A program made the translations under genes and the position numbers. Below the pieces are notes generated by a model. That model worked only from the letters and a program-made list of their open reading frames with translations. It was not told the DNA's origin and did no database searches. From Harmothoe impar (lineage: Eukaryota > Annelida > Polychaeta > Phyllodocida > Polynoidae): 64,000 bases of DNA. The stretch covers positions 52,001,800 to 52,065,799 of the forward strand of contig OX381714.1 in assembly GCA_947462335.1 (NCBI GenBank), read 5' to 3'. Numbering within the stretch: position 1 is the first letter of the stretch; each line of letters begins with the position of its first letter. Below are positions 10,606-23,400 of this stretch, piece after piece.

Positions 10606-13296
10606 GGATACCTAAAATATGTGGTAATAAAGTGTACTTTGGGCAGAAATTATATGGGGAGGGGCTTGTGCTGAGATTTGGTAGTTTTGTTCAAAAACAC
10701 CTATATTATCGGAACTATTTGGAGTAGAAATTCTGCACAAGTGGAACTATTTAGATCCTGATTTATGATGGACAGAAAGAAATGTGTTTAAAAATATAGT
10801 CAAGAAAAGATTGTTACACTTTTTCCAAAATCATTGGCGTTCGGATAATCTTCAGCTAATTTATAATGGGAAAAGCATAATTGCGGATCCACTACCGGTA
10901 AATCCAAACCTACCAGTAGTCCGGTAGCCACTGTTGAAGCTTGGGTTAAACCATCACAAGGTTTATGGTGCACATTGTACATCACATTGTACTGTTTATA
11001 TTATATGAATTACTGTACTGTGTACATTAATTACTGTGTTAATACTGTGTGGTAAGACCACAAATTGATTCTCAATCAGAAGTAGAAACCTACACTCATC
11101 ATTGTATCAAGTGCTGCTAAGTACCTGTAAGGTAAAACTGTTTATTTTTTATGGAATACAGCAGTCCCATTGACTTAACCAAAGAGGTCCGTATTTCACT
11201 CCCCCCGTGAAATAACCCATGTCCGTATTTCACGACCCTGTGACGTCATCAAAACGGCGGTTTGTTTACATTTGAACGGCGTAGAAATACGTCATATTAG
11301 CCTATTTAGGCTCCCCCCTACCATAATTTTGGTATTTTTAATCGAAAAAGATAAAAAATAAACACAAAGGTACCCTCATTTAAGTCTGTTGAGTGGGTTA
11401 TTTCACTTGTTGACCCTCGGGCCGCATTTCACTCGGCCTACGGCCTCGTGAAATACGGCCCGAGGTCAACTCGTGAAATAACCCAGTCAACAGACTGAAA
11501 CTCGTGCACCTTTGTCTATTTATTTCATGGTGAATACAGACTGTCCAGGTTAATCCTATGGGAGTGCCGTATGCGAGTGAAGCGTGCAATAACCCTCGGC
11601 CGTATTTCACGCTCTGGCTGTAGTGCATGCTCACGTGACCCTCGGGAAATTTAAAATGGTGGCCGACGGAAGTAAACAAACACCGCAGAAGTAAAAAAAC
11701 ATCATGGAAGAAAGCAAACATGGACTGAAAATCTATTTTAGATCGAAATACCCTGAAATAAATACAAAGCGTCACTTAAAAGTGACCTTGTCAGTGGTTT
11801 ATTTCACTCGTTTTGCGAGGGCAAATAACCACTGACTCAGTCACTTTAGCGTGCAGCTCTGTCTATGTATGGTGTACCGGGTAAAACCCTAAGTTATGTA
11901 AAGAAACCAACCTATAGCCTGTGTCCCTCTCTAATCGATCCTCTCCAAACCAAGTAAGCTTACCCTCACCCTGGACAGTTGTTCTTAATAGCTAGAATAT
12001 AATTTAAAATTCTGATGTATTAGATAGGGGCGCGCGAGGAAGTTATCATGTTCATATTATAAACACTGCATAACTGTTTTAATTAAGGGTCATACTACTC
12101 ATGCAAGTGCTTTTCATCACCCTCCTAGACTGCGGATGACGGGAGATCACCTGAATTGTTGAATGTACTGTGGTCTAGGTTAAAATAAAAATTCATTGAA
12201 CTTGAACTTGGGTGGGGGTAGGTTGTATGGGGACTTGGCTGCAGTGCTGATCACTGCATATTAATGGGTGTGAAAGTAGACATTTTTTTCGCGATTCCAT
12301 AGCTGTTTGAATTATGATAAAGTACCCACTAGAACTTACTCTAATGATGTTGGAAAGACAAAAAATGGCAGCTCGGGATCAAACTTATGCGAGTTGCGCG
12401 AGGTGTGGAACACCCTGATAACAGCATGTCGAGCGGGTATGGACTATGGTGGGTTTGGCGAGGGATACGGCCCCTTGACCGTCGAGGGGGGGGGGAGGCA
12501 ACACTGGCAACACTGCAAATCACTCTCCACCCTCTCATAACATAGTTTGATTCTGATACATAATGTTATGAAGAAGATAGTAGGATGGTGAGTGGAGACA
12601 TCATCCGCCGGCAGGGCTGGGCAGTTGTCGCAATGTCGCAAAAAATGTGCAACAGGAGCCTCGGAAAATGTGACAGTGACATTAGGCTTGCAAAATCTAA
12701 GAGAATCATGTAAATATTCTTATTACAACCAAACAAAATTCAAACAATAGTTTTTCAAAATTTTCTTGGAGCAATATACCATATCCACAAACTCCCCTGA
12801 ATACACAAATCTAGTGGTAGCATTCCAAAGTTATCTTGGAGCAATATGACCACTGAATTCACCAATCTGAAAATAAAATTCCTAGTTTGTGGAGGAACAT
12901 GCCAATCAGAATACACTAATCTGACATTAGCTAATAATGCTGTTCAAAGAATGTTTTTGTTACATTTGCATTCCATGGCTTCTGAGAACTTCCAAAAAGG
13001 AATTAATCTAATAGAAACATTAATTCAATATGATCAATTTGGTGTATAATATGTCTACTCAGTCTCAGCAAGTCTGTGTCAAATTATGCATGCATATGTG
13101 TTGATTTGAACCAACCTGTTGAGAGTCCTTAACAGACCCTACTAGGCCTATATGTCATCCTTATCCATTTAACGATGGTATAATCATGTAATTAGTCAAT
13201 CATCAAATTCAATCATACAAGCACCCTGAGTCAATTGTGATGAATTGATCTTATTGTTTTTATTATAACATTCAATATTCCTCCTTCCTTTTTCAG
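10606..13296. other. Non-coding stretch between LINE and coiled-coil gene
   Basis: Apart from the tandem foldback units at about 11.13-11.88 kb, I see no gene here. The sequence is AT-rich with a short poly-G tract near 12487. The duplicated motif TTATCTTGGAGCAATAT occurs near 12832, with a similar copy (TTTTCTTGGAGCAATAT) near 12761, indicating a small local duplication. Confidence 0.5.
11130..11880. repeat. Two tandem foldback units rich in TTATTTCAC palindromes
   Basis: A unit of roughly 370 bp occurs twice in tandem with strong divergence. Each unit carries a block resembling ATGGAATACAG...GTCC...TAA and a run of GTATTTCAC, and ends in a long palindrome. In the first palindrome GTTGAGTGGGTTATTTCAC pairs with GTGAAATAACCCAGTCAAC around the centre GGCCTACGGCC near 11433. 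In the second, CAGTGGTTTATTTCAC pairs with CAAATAACCACTG around 11815. The overall form is that of a foldback or MITE-derived repeat. Class and target duplication are unresolved. Confidence 0.65.
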
Positions 13297-13305
13297 ACCT
13301 CTAGG

Positions 13306-14650
13306 ATGGCGGATGTGCGTCACTGGGTAGAGGACTTGTTCCCCCCAGTGTACCCTATAGGTGGTGCTGAGGTGCTGGGACCCGGAGAAGAAGATGCTGA
13401 GGATGAGAGTAGTCGGCCGGGGACCAGTGTCTATGAGATAGCCGCGAAACGTATCTCTCGCTATGATCCAGCAACAATTAAAAATGTTTATGAAAGAGTG
13501 TGGTTACTGACCACTGTCCAGGAACAGGAGAAGGAAAGGAGGGAACAGGAGGAAGAGGCTAAGACACTAAGAGGTGAGTAGTACAAATAGTGTTGTACAG
13601 AGAGATATTCAAATGACACCCTGGCGGCAGAGTTTACAGACTTGTTTTCTCAAATTCAAATATATTTAAATATGCAGGCAAATCAAAATGTCAGTTCATC
13701 TGAGATAAACAAATCATGTTTACTTTCCATCCCTAATGCACTTTCACTGGCAGAAAACTATATGAAAAGGGAAACCTCAAATTATTACAATTGTATGATA
13801 CTTAACCATAATTTAAAAGCTGTTTCAATTATCACTTTCAGAGGCAGAGTTGGTTGAGACAGCTAAACAAAAGCGTATTCATCACAGAGACCTGAAACTG
13901 ACCCGCGGTGACCCGACAGGGACCCTGGTTCTTGATGCCCTGAAACTAACTGACCAGGAAATACCTTCTCCAAAGGGACTCTACAGTGCTATTGACACAG
14001 AGGACTCTAGTCTGTGGACCTCAGAGGAACTTGGGGTTTTACGGGAGGTTTTCAGTGCTGCCCGTAAAGAAAACATCCGCCTGAAGGTGGCATTAGAGGA
14101 TGCACTGCAGCGGGTGGGTAAACTAGAGAAACGGTATGAGAAAAAGTCGTCCGCCTTGACCGATCAGGAGAATGTGCTGTCAGAGGCAAAAAAGGCAAAC
14201 GCCAGATTGCAAGTACTAATAGGGAGCTTGAAGCGGGATGTTAGGGAAATGGAGACGGAGAATCAGGAACTCCGTGATGATTTAGAGGACCTCAGAGAGC
14301 AGAAAGTGGAGGTTGAAAAGGAATTGCATGAGTTGAGAAAGGAGTCGGATGCTGAGAGGATTCGGCGGGAGAATCTAGAGATTGATTTGGAAGATTGCCA
14401 GCAGGTGGCAGCGCGGCAGCTGGAGCTGCACGAAGAGCGACTCGCGTTGAGACACACACACCAGGTGACAGCACTAGAGAAGGAGATCAAAGCACTCAGG
14501 GAGAAGCTGGGGACAGAGAGAAAGGACCATGCCAGGACTAAGAAAGGCCTTGAACACTTACAGAAACACTTCTCTGCCTTGCCTCTACAAGGTGTGGAGA
14601 AGAAAAAGACTATGGTCACAGAGAATGAACTCAAGAATTGGAGTTATTGA
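13306..14650 (+). CDS. Coiled-coil protein, two coding exons (358 aa), family not recognised
   Basis: Coding exons are 13306-13573 and 13842-14650. The acceptor TTTTTCAG ends at 13296, the donor GAG|GTGAGT is at 13574, and the second acceptor TTTCAG ends at 13841. Joining the exons in phase 1 gives one frame of 358 aa. The N-terminus (about residues 1-50) is hydrophobic and acidic (VEDLFPPVYPIGG), followed by a helical stretch ending in a charged EKERREQEEE run. Residues about 150-340 are an almost continuous heptad-rich coiled coil, with no transmembrane segment or signal peptide. This is the style of CCDC-type cytoskeletal, centrosomal or ciliary proteins, but I cannot name the orthologue. 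A non-coding upstream exon is implied because the ATG lies 9 nt after an acceptor. Confidence 0.8.
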
Positions 14651-14852
14651 GGTTTAAAACTTAAATATCTATAGATCTATACTGGTGTATCCGTCCTGGC
14701 CAATGACATATCGTTCAAAATGTGATAGTGTTGGGATCAATACATTTTTGCACAAATGTACATAATTTGAATTGTTCTCTTCACAAATGCCATTGTAATT
14801 GTTGATATACACATTATATTGATACTGCTAAAATGCACAAACACAGTTCCAT

Positions 14853-14858
14853 AATAAA
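14853..14858 (+). terminator. Polyadenylation signal AATAAA of the coiled-coil gene
   Basis: A canonical AATAAA lies about 200 bp after the stop codon at 14648-14650, followed by GT-rich sequence (GGTGGTTAACGGTACATGTC). It is the first canonical signal downstream of the gene on this strand. Confidence 0.6.
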
Positions 14859-17571
14859 GGTGGTTAACGGTACATGTCTATTCAGTCTAGTTGTGTTCAC
14901 TCAGATTTAAGGTATATTAACAGCAAAAAGACAAGCAGAGGAACATATGACATAGAGGTAGGGGAGCATTATGAAGGAATAAAAAGTTTTAGAGGTTATC
15001 TTGACCCTCTCAAGTTTGATAGTGTTATACATGTGATACATTCTGGAATGTAATACTGCTTTGCCCTGAATTTGGTGATACTAATAATATACTGGCAAGA
15101 TCCAATAATGTATATAGATGCTGAAGGTCTCAGTGAGGGTAATCCTGCAGAAAACTGAGATTCTGGTCAGAAGTGAATACTGCAGGGGCACTGAATGGTC
15201 CATAATTAAGTTGGAAATGATGCCAATATTATGAAAACTTGTACACATGCTGCTGAATGTCTGCCAATTTCAATCAAATAATAGGAAAGGGATTCTCAGT
15301 GAGTTTACATTTTTTTCAAAGGCTATATTGGGGATCAGTGAAAATGCAAATTATTCAGTGCAAATTCAGGCGAAATTCAGGTGGTTTTATGCTACAAACC
15401 GATGCTCAAATTTTCCGTGGTCAGTAGCTAATTTTTGTTGGAAATGTTTTGTAGAAAGATGTATCTTTTAGGTCAAGGGTGATTTTCAGAAATTGTAAAT
15501 GTCCTGGTAGCTGTTATTGCGTTTTCCGCTATATTAAAATATATAGTAGAAGGATTTCCTTCGCTGAGACCTGAAGGGATATACTCAGCACCCATGCTGC
15601 AAGTAAGGTACTATAAACATCACTGCTGCCATCTTGTGCCAAATTAGAGAAACATCCCAGTATTGCAGCACCTTCTGGAGGAATCATTATACATCATCTC
15701 CCCTACATTCTACACTATCTCCCCATATATTAGTATAGTGGCCAAGATGTGGGTCAATAGGGAACCAGAGCAGAACTGCTATTCTAAACAACATGCCATG
15801 TTACTCCTTCTTTGTGACAGATAAACAGTGTCTGTGCTTTGTACTGGGGGTGATGTGACGCACTTACACCATGGATGTACCACAGGGTGAAGGGGTGCAG
15901 TGACACAGCAGTACCAGGCCAGCAATGGTCAATCCTGGACCTGGGTTTCAGATTTGTCCACAGTGGGACTACTACTACTGAAGGTGGAACTGTAGATCTA
16001 CACCGAAAGTAGGACTGGATGAGCTAATTTTTTACTCTGTAAGTAGGTCTGTATGGGCTAGCTTTCGTTTATACTCACAACACTAATAGAGGATAATAGA
16101 GAGATGAAGACAACAGAGCACTTTCAAGGCTAGGACCCCTATGAGTGGTGGGTTACTCTCCAGGGTGGGAATTCTAGAATAAGTCTATGTGGGCTACCTA
16201 AAGGTAGGACTATGTATTTCTGTCAGTAAATATCAACCAGGCCTTACAAGCTATTATATAAGCTAATTTTAGCTGATTTTTCGCATTTTGGGTTGATTAC
16301 GTGATCCATATAGTTGTATGCAGGTATGGAAAGTTCGAAGGCTATCATTCATCATTTAGCATAATAAAACTACAATATATCGCCACTGCTGAATAACTGT
16401 CTGCTCGCAGAAATCAAGATCTGTTAGGGGTGCATCATAATACCATTGGGTTTAGCCTGCAATCACAACACAACAACCTGTCTACAACCACTACATTCAG
16501 TTTATTCCCACCTGCAAATCACAATAAGGAGAACATTGATACCATAGATAATAATGTCAAAGACGGTGAAAATGGTTAATGAAAGCAATGTTATTTTATA
16601 ATTTTGGGAAGTTTTAACAAATATTGTATCTTTAATCTTAGTGCAAGTTAAAGTGGCATAGTCCGATGACTAGGGCTCAAAAATAAATTTTGCTAAAAGT
16701 GAACCAGAATGTTGAATAAGGCCATACTTCATGTCCTACCTACTTTATTAAACATTATTCCCCAGAATTCAGCTTAAATTTCAGCAAATTATCAGTTTTT
16801 TTTTCTCAATTTAAGACTTTTGGAGTGCACGCTGTATGTCTACCCATTGGAGATACACAGTAAAAGGCTATACCTGTGTTCATGGGACCCTCTTAATTGC
16901 CTCTTATTGGCCATCAATGATATTTTATTGTGCCCCATCCTCCTATTAGGTCCTATTAGAGCTGGTCTAGGAGGTTATTCCTATTTATAGTGACCCTATA
17001 AATAATAGTTGTGTGAAATTTAAAACCTTTTTGTTACTTAGGCCTACACATCCATCACTATTTGTTGAGAGAACTATGGTCAGAGTCAATCTCTGAAACC
17101 GCCTCTAATTTCACCTGAAGGTTCCCCCTCCAGTGTCATCCAATGTATCCTCTTTAGAGTTCTGGTGGCGCAGTAAGGCCACCTGTGACTAATGTGTCCC
17201 ATCTCTGAACTCACAACATTAGTTTTAGAAATAGCAAACGGTTGAAAACACATTTTAGGGAATAAGAAATGTGTTCTCATGATCATAACATACTGCTTAT
17301 GCTAATTTATTATGTCCCAATGAAGAATCTCTAACTCATATTTGATATGCTAACAGGTGGGAGAGATCTACATCCTCTAGCTGGGGATCACCTACAACCC
17401 ACCCCCTAAACCATGGTCTGTAGCTCCTTCATATACCCTTTGTAGATACATCCCCACTCCAAGTCAATTATCATGGTTTTAAGCACCACTTCCCTTATCA
17501 CTATGGACTATGGCCTTTTCTCCCTTCCTCTTCCCCTCCTCAACTCCCTATGATGAGCTATGACTAGGCCC

Positions 17572-17862
17572 ATACTGAATCTGGGACCTGCTGGCGAGGC
17601 CGACAGAGGGCATCCTTAATGAGCTCACAGCTGGACTGGATACCCAGTGTCTTTGACAAATTAGCAGGACAATAAAATGTAGGGAGAGGTTGGTGCTATA
17701 TTCAAGGAATCCAACTGTGGGTTGTAAAATTAGTGGTAAATGTGGCAACAAGGTGGATGCAAAGTTTACTGATAATGCCTGCAAATAATATTGACATAAT
17801 CAAGGTGGACCATAATGACTGCACAGTTGAGGGGCTCGCCAGCAGGTCCCAGATTTAGTATA
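17572..17862. mobile_element. MITE-like element with about 29-bp terminal inverted repeats
   Basis: The left end ATACTGAATCTGGGACCTGC continuing TGGCGAGGC is matched, inverted, by GCTCGCCAGCAGGTCCCAGA continuing TTTAGTAT at 17834-17862. The 291 bp interior is AT-rich and non-coding. Target duplication is unclear. Confidence 0.75.
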
Positions 17863-17915
17863 CATGATGTAGATACACCTCGCCTTATGTGTGTATTTCT
17901 GGATATATTATATAA

Positions 17916-17918
<3 letters not shown>

Positions 17919-17987
<69 letters not shown>
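17919..17987. repeat. (TA)n microsatellite, about 35 units
   Basis: Pure alternating TA tract. The translated IYIYIY frames on both strands across it are not genes. Confidence 0.97.
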
Positions 17988-17990
<3 letters not shown>

Positions 17991-18519
17991 AAGAGTATCC
18001 ATGCACCAGTAGCTGCTGCATTGATATGCCTTATCATGGACATAACATAGGCCTACTTAAAGGCCTACATCTGGAAGGGTATCAATAGGTGTTTGGCCTT
18101 GTCTATGATCCTATTGACCAGGGTCAATAATAGTGCAGTTTGTCTGTTTGTTATGTACTGCGCACGTGAGCAGCATGCGACATGCGGCAGCGTGACCGTG
18201 GTGCACATGTTGTGATGGATTGTTGTGTTTGTGTGGGGTATAGAGGTTGGACCCAGGACCCAGGACCGAGATCATGACTCCCGGGTCATGACTACATGTT
18301 ACACTGGGAAGCTGCACCATACACAGACAACACCTGACACTGCTGATGGGATTATATTGGCTCCTGGAGATATTCTGTGGATACAGGCTAACTACTGTAC
18401 CTACTGAGGTAGTTAGTCAACAAAGGTTGTAAGTACACATAGCTTCATCTTCCCAGCATATCACAAAGTCTGTTGTATAACCTGGTGCAGAATATAAGAG
18501 GTGCAGAATGCATCAAGAT

Positions 18520-18680
18520 TTAATGTTATGGCATAGATGTTGTATGATGCACCGATGCAGTGCTGACAAATAACTCTGCATCATGCTAATCCTTCGAGAG
18601 CATTTGTGTATCATGATTATGACAAAAGAGCATAGTCCATTAAATCGCTATGATGTACTTTAATAGGAGAAAAAAATGAA
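18520..18680. repeat. Possible decayed copy of the TAACCCTTTAAGGACGG MITE family
   Basis: The segment contains TATGATGCACCGATGCAG, GACAAATAACTCTGCATCATG and AATCCTTCGAGAGCAT. These parallel blocks of the better-preserved element at 42601-42849 (GATGCACCAACGCAGCCC, GAGTAACTTGC, GATCCTTCGGGAG). Terminal repeats are not preserved. Confidence 0.4.
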
Positions 18681-18687
18681 TTTACCA

Positions 18688-20157
18688 GTAGTATACCCCC
18701 ATGGCCCAGCAAATTAGTTTGACTTAGTTTCTGGAACATGCACTTTGTGTGACTGTTGTCCTATGGAACTAATTGGCACAATATGACACCATACCCCATA
18801 GGACAAGAAATGGCACAAACTCACACATATTCACACAAATTCACACATATTCACACAGCATCATGTACCATGGCACAAAAATGTTTCCAACCATATTGTT
18901 TCACTTTTTTTTCTTTTTTTTTAAAAAGAAAGGAAAGTCTGTTTAGTTTGTAATACTCATTATATTTAGAAGTTGGCATAGGGCACCCTAGCAGAAACCT
19001 GTTAGTGCACTCCCTGCTGTATATGGGCATACTATCTCATTCAACAAGATTTCTACCATGGTAGTGTAGGCCTGATGAAGTTGTGTACAACTCATGCCAA
19101 TTATCAGCCGTATACACATGTAACAAAAGGTCAGACCTTTATCCAAACAAGATTACCAGAGGAAAGGTGTCCGTGGTCTGTCCCTCTTAATGCAGCTTTA
19201 ATCAAATCATATGGTGTGTTTTTCAATCACTAATGGATCTTGATAGAATTAGAGGTGTATAGCTAGGTCTAAGTTCGTTGACAACATGTTATTATGGTTA
19301 TAAACATTGAAAATTATTCCATTTCACCCATGAGAATAACAAGGAACAACAAAGATGACACCTGGTGTCAAAACCATGCACTATTCCAACCTGACAAAGT
19401 GATAATGGTTCTGTTTGAAGATATGTGAGTGTGTGCCAGAAGGGAAACTAGGTGACACAACATCACACAAATACCTGTTATGTGTGACACCAGGTGTCAT
19501 CAAAGTTGATTGTACCCCTTTTCCTGATTAAAGAGAATGATTTTCTTTAGCTATAAATAACTAAACAGGGTCCCAATGTATTGTGAATCAGACAATGCAC
19601 CTGTCCTTCTATTAACATTCATTATGTATAAAAATAGATGCCATATCATTTTAATGAAAGCAGCATAAAGAGGTCCAGATGCTAGACACCTTTCCTCTGG
19701 TCATCATGTTTGGATAAAAACCTGGCTCTCTCCTGCTGCTCATGTAAACTCTAATGTTGATGGTTATAATGGTACATATAATATTCATCAGCCCTATGTT
19801 GAAATGCTAGGAACTTGATCGAATGAGTTTGTACAAACCAGCAGCACACACACCAATAGTGTGCTATGACTATCTATGTCAAATACTGCTGGTTGTAAAA
19901 AGTATTACAGTATTTCCTATCTTTTAGTAATTCATAATGAAACTAAACATGAGATACATGATAAACATTTTGGTTTAGGGCATTATATATTTTGTCATTT
20001 GGTGTGAATAAGCTTTTTAAAAATCTGTCAGAACTGTGTGAATCTGTTCCATGGAACACTGTGTCAGTGTGTGTGAGTCTGTTACCACAGTTCCAGGGGT
20101 AAAACAGGGTGAAACAATCTGGAACTAATTTGCTGGGGGGGGGGGGTATACTACTTG
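18688..20157. mobile_element. 1.47 kb palindromic (foldback-like) element
   Basis: The left end contains AGTAGTATACCCCC and CCAGCAAATTAGTT. The right end contains the inverse AACTAATTTGCTGG, a poly-G tract, and GTATACTACTT. Inner inverted pairs share the same centre of symmetry: CCAGAGGAAAGGTGTC near 19160 against GACACCTTTCCTCTGG near 19686, and ATCCAAACAAGATTA against ATCATGTTTGGAT. Near the centre, GACACCTGGTGTC at 19358 and GACACCAGGTGTC at 19486 are each near-palindromes. No transposase frame was found. Class is unknown; it could be an old foldback transposon or an inverted duplication of a smaller element. Confidence 0.65.
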
Positions 20158-20438
20158 TGGATGTGCTCATCCTGCAGGGTACTGTAAGCTCATTGGTTCA
20201 TTTCATTTAGGAAAGGTAATGATGATATGTAGCCTCAGGCCCACATAACTGGTTGTAAATGTTTTTGATCATGTTAACAAGGTGTCTAGCTGCCCCATAA
20301 TAAGATTCTATAGAATCTCCCCATTGCAAAATATCCCATAGCTTTAAGTGAATTACCTAAAATAGAAATCCTGTAATTTGACGCTTTTGGGTGCCTAGTG
20401 GCTGGTTTTAAACTGATCCAATTCCCTTACAGACAGTC

Positions 20439-23400
20439 ATGACCTCCTCGGGTGTAGGGCCTCCTGAGGAGGAGGCCTCATGTAACCGCCTCGGGTTCCG
20501 TCCTGTTCTACCTCTCCTTCTAGAGGCTGAAGCCGCTGTGTGGCAGCGGGGCGAACATGGTAACCATGGTGAATACAGTAACTATGGTAACAATGATGAA
20601 GACGTCTGTTCTCAAGATGAAGTGTTTGACTCTGTACACAGTGCCCTACTCAGGTAATTAAACAGAGAGCATCAGCTTCAAATAATTAAGATATTGCTAT
20701 TCAGACCTTGTTTAATGTGTATCTGCAAAAAAAAATATGGGGAATGAAAAAAGAACCATGTATCTCATTTAATTGGTATATCTAATCTTGTCTCTTTAAC
20801 TCCCTTTCATATAGCTTGTAGTTGATGTAAGTTGTAGCCTGCATGTAGACCCATCTCAAAATACATCGGCTTTTGCCAGACATTTCTCATGACAACCCCA
20901 TCATGCGATGGTACTGCCCATAATGACCTGTATCCTAAAACCTTGCTGAACAAAATCAAGATTTGATTATATTATTACTGAAAATTCCCATCACATCTCA
21001 AATATTGAGTTGTGCCCTATTTCTCGTTCATTGTTGCAGTATTGTAAAGAAGTAGAGTTGATGAAGCCTAAGTTTCTGGCAGATTTGTCACTGATGTCAC
21101 ATGATATGCAAACCTTAATTTGATGTCTCTATTCAATTTAGGCATGGTGGATGTGTGGTCAACATCCACCGTTACTTCAGCAACCTACAGTAAGTTGTAT
21201 AAATCATATTCATCACATAATGTGATTTACACCTTAAGTCAACAATACTTTTTGTATCTGGTATATTCCACCCATTGAACTTAGCTACACTAAAAACCAT
21301 GTTCAATTCTCAAATCCTTCTCTAACCCGCCATTCTGAATACATTGGATGTTCATTGTAGATCCATATATGAGAACATGGGAAATTATCCTATGAATTTC
21401 TTTTTCCAGATCCCGCAAATGCTGTCTGAATCTTGCTGCAGCTACAACAACCTTCAGTAACCTGCGTTTGGTAAACCCTCTCTTACCATGTCATTTACTT
21501 CAAGTCATGAGTATATTAAATCTAGCAATGCCCACACAGAGAAAAGAAGTAGAATAACTATGACTCCCGACTTGATCCCAGGACTGTAAAGTGACTCCCT
21601 AACATTAGCAAGACTCTATAAGAACTCTATAATGACTCCTATTCTAAGACTCCCTAATGATTGGGAGTCACTTTAGAGTCGTGGGGAGGGTTACCTCATT
21701 TGGGAGTCACCGGGATTATACTTCTTTTCTCTGTGCAGATATGATAGTATCAATGTGTAAGGGTTAAATGTTACTGATGCCAACAAAAATGCCCCACTTT
21801 AAATTTAGGCCTGCGATATCAGCGGTCGTACACCTTATGTGTTCTCGGCAGTATTTGACACTTTGTGTCATACGGGTGTGAAACTCTTCCAGTAGTCAAT
21901 ATTAATGTCTGCAGATAACCTGAATATCAACCTGAGTATTGATACTTGATATGGTGTTTAAGTATTTACAAGATAAGGAGTGATCATGAGTGACTTAACT
22001 GGAATTGTTTTGCAGAGAACTGTTTCCAGGATAAGGGAGGGTTAATCAGCAAAGCTAAATGATAATTTGTAAATGGATAAAGAGAGAAAAATAGGTTTAG
22101 GTCCTCCAAATTTTTAATTGTAAAACTTATGTTGATTGAATCTATCTCAATCCTGGATATTGTAGATGAGTCAGGAAAAGCAGAATCATATTCAGGCCCC
22201 TTACTCTGTGATTGGGGGGCGGGGCGGCGATTTGCAAGATACTGGCTGATTTCTATTTATATCCTGTTTATAAGATGCTGACTCAGTTCTATTTACATCC
22301 TGTTTGTAAGATGCTGACTCAGTTCTATTTATATCTTGTTTGTAAGATGCTGACTCAGTTCTATTTATGTATATCCTGTTTGTAAGATGCTGACTCAGTT
22401 CTATTTATATCCTGTTTGTAAGATGCTGATTCAGTTCTATTTATATCCTTTTTGTAAGATGCTGATTCAGTTCTATTTATATATATCCTGTTTGTAAGAT
22501 GCTGACTCAGTTCTACTCATATCCTGTTTGTAAGATGCTGACTCAGTTATATTTATGTCCTGTTTGTAAGATGCTGACTCAGTTCTATATATGTTCTGTT
22601 TGTAAGATGCTGACTCAGTTCTATTTATATCCTGTTTGTAAGATGCTGACTCAGTTCTATTCACATCCTGTTTGTAAGATGCTGACTCAGTTCTATTTAT
22701 ATCCTGTTTGTAAGATGCTGACTCATTTCTATTTATATTCTGTTTGTAAGATGCTGACTCATTTCTATTTATATCCTGTTTGTAAGATGCTGACTCAGTT
22801 CTATTTATATCTCATCTGTAGGTGAGTCAGAACCAGGATGACGTCTGTGAAGATGGGGGTAAGCAGAAGTATAATTATGTTCAATTCTGTGTCAGTGATA
22901 GATTGTAAAACAATATTTTGCCTGGCCCACATAATTCGTTTATGGACTTTCTCAAAAATAAAAGGTGCGAATGAGTGCTTAACTTTATTTTTGTAAAGAT
23001 CACAATGAAATCATCACTCATAACTGATTTTTATTTTCGATTATATAATTGTATGTCATGTTTGCAAGACCTCTAAGTCAGGACACAAAAGGTGTGCATA
23101 TTGATAGCCAAATAAAAATTTCAACTCAACTCATCAAATTGGTTACAGACTATTTATAATCGATTATGCATTTTTAAAAGAGCTTCCCCCTCTGACATAT
23201 TTTCAGTGTAGCTTGCTTTGCCTTAAAATCAAGCGTTTATATCTTTAACCTAATACAGCTCTAAACCATTAAAGAAGAGGTACAATAAGTTTCTCCTTCA
23301 TATACAAAATGAAAAACCTCTGTTTTATACAGTACCATGTCTACTTTCAGGTTTGGCGCGTGCGTGTGTGCAGAGTCCGTTTGTTGATAAGTTATCCGAA

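Larger units (their letters stand above)
14900..20432. other. Intergenic region with repeats, no coding exon recognised
   Basis: Between the poly(A) signal of the coiled-coil gene and the first coding exon of the large MUN/DEP gene I find no open frame with recognisable protein content. The region holds two inverted-repeat elements, a (TA)n tract and a possible decayed MITE copy, all listed separately. The promoter and non-coding first exon of the next gene should lie here, because its ATG exon starts behind an acceptor. A GC-richer patch near 18160-18320, with CGCACGTGAG and repeated GGACCCA motifs, is the best candidate, but only weakly. Confidence 0.5.

Noticed and set aside
22230..22821. 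CRISPR-like array of regular repeats
   Set aside because: Units are contiguous with no unique spacers, and the DNA is eukaryotic.
22473..22825. Repetitive open frames on both strands with a 12-aa period
   Set aside because: They follow the 36-bp minisatellite, whose unit length is a multiple of three; no start context or protein signature.
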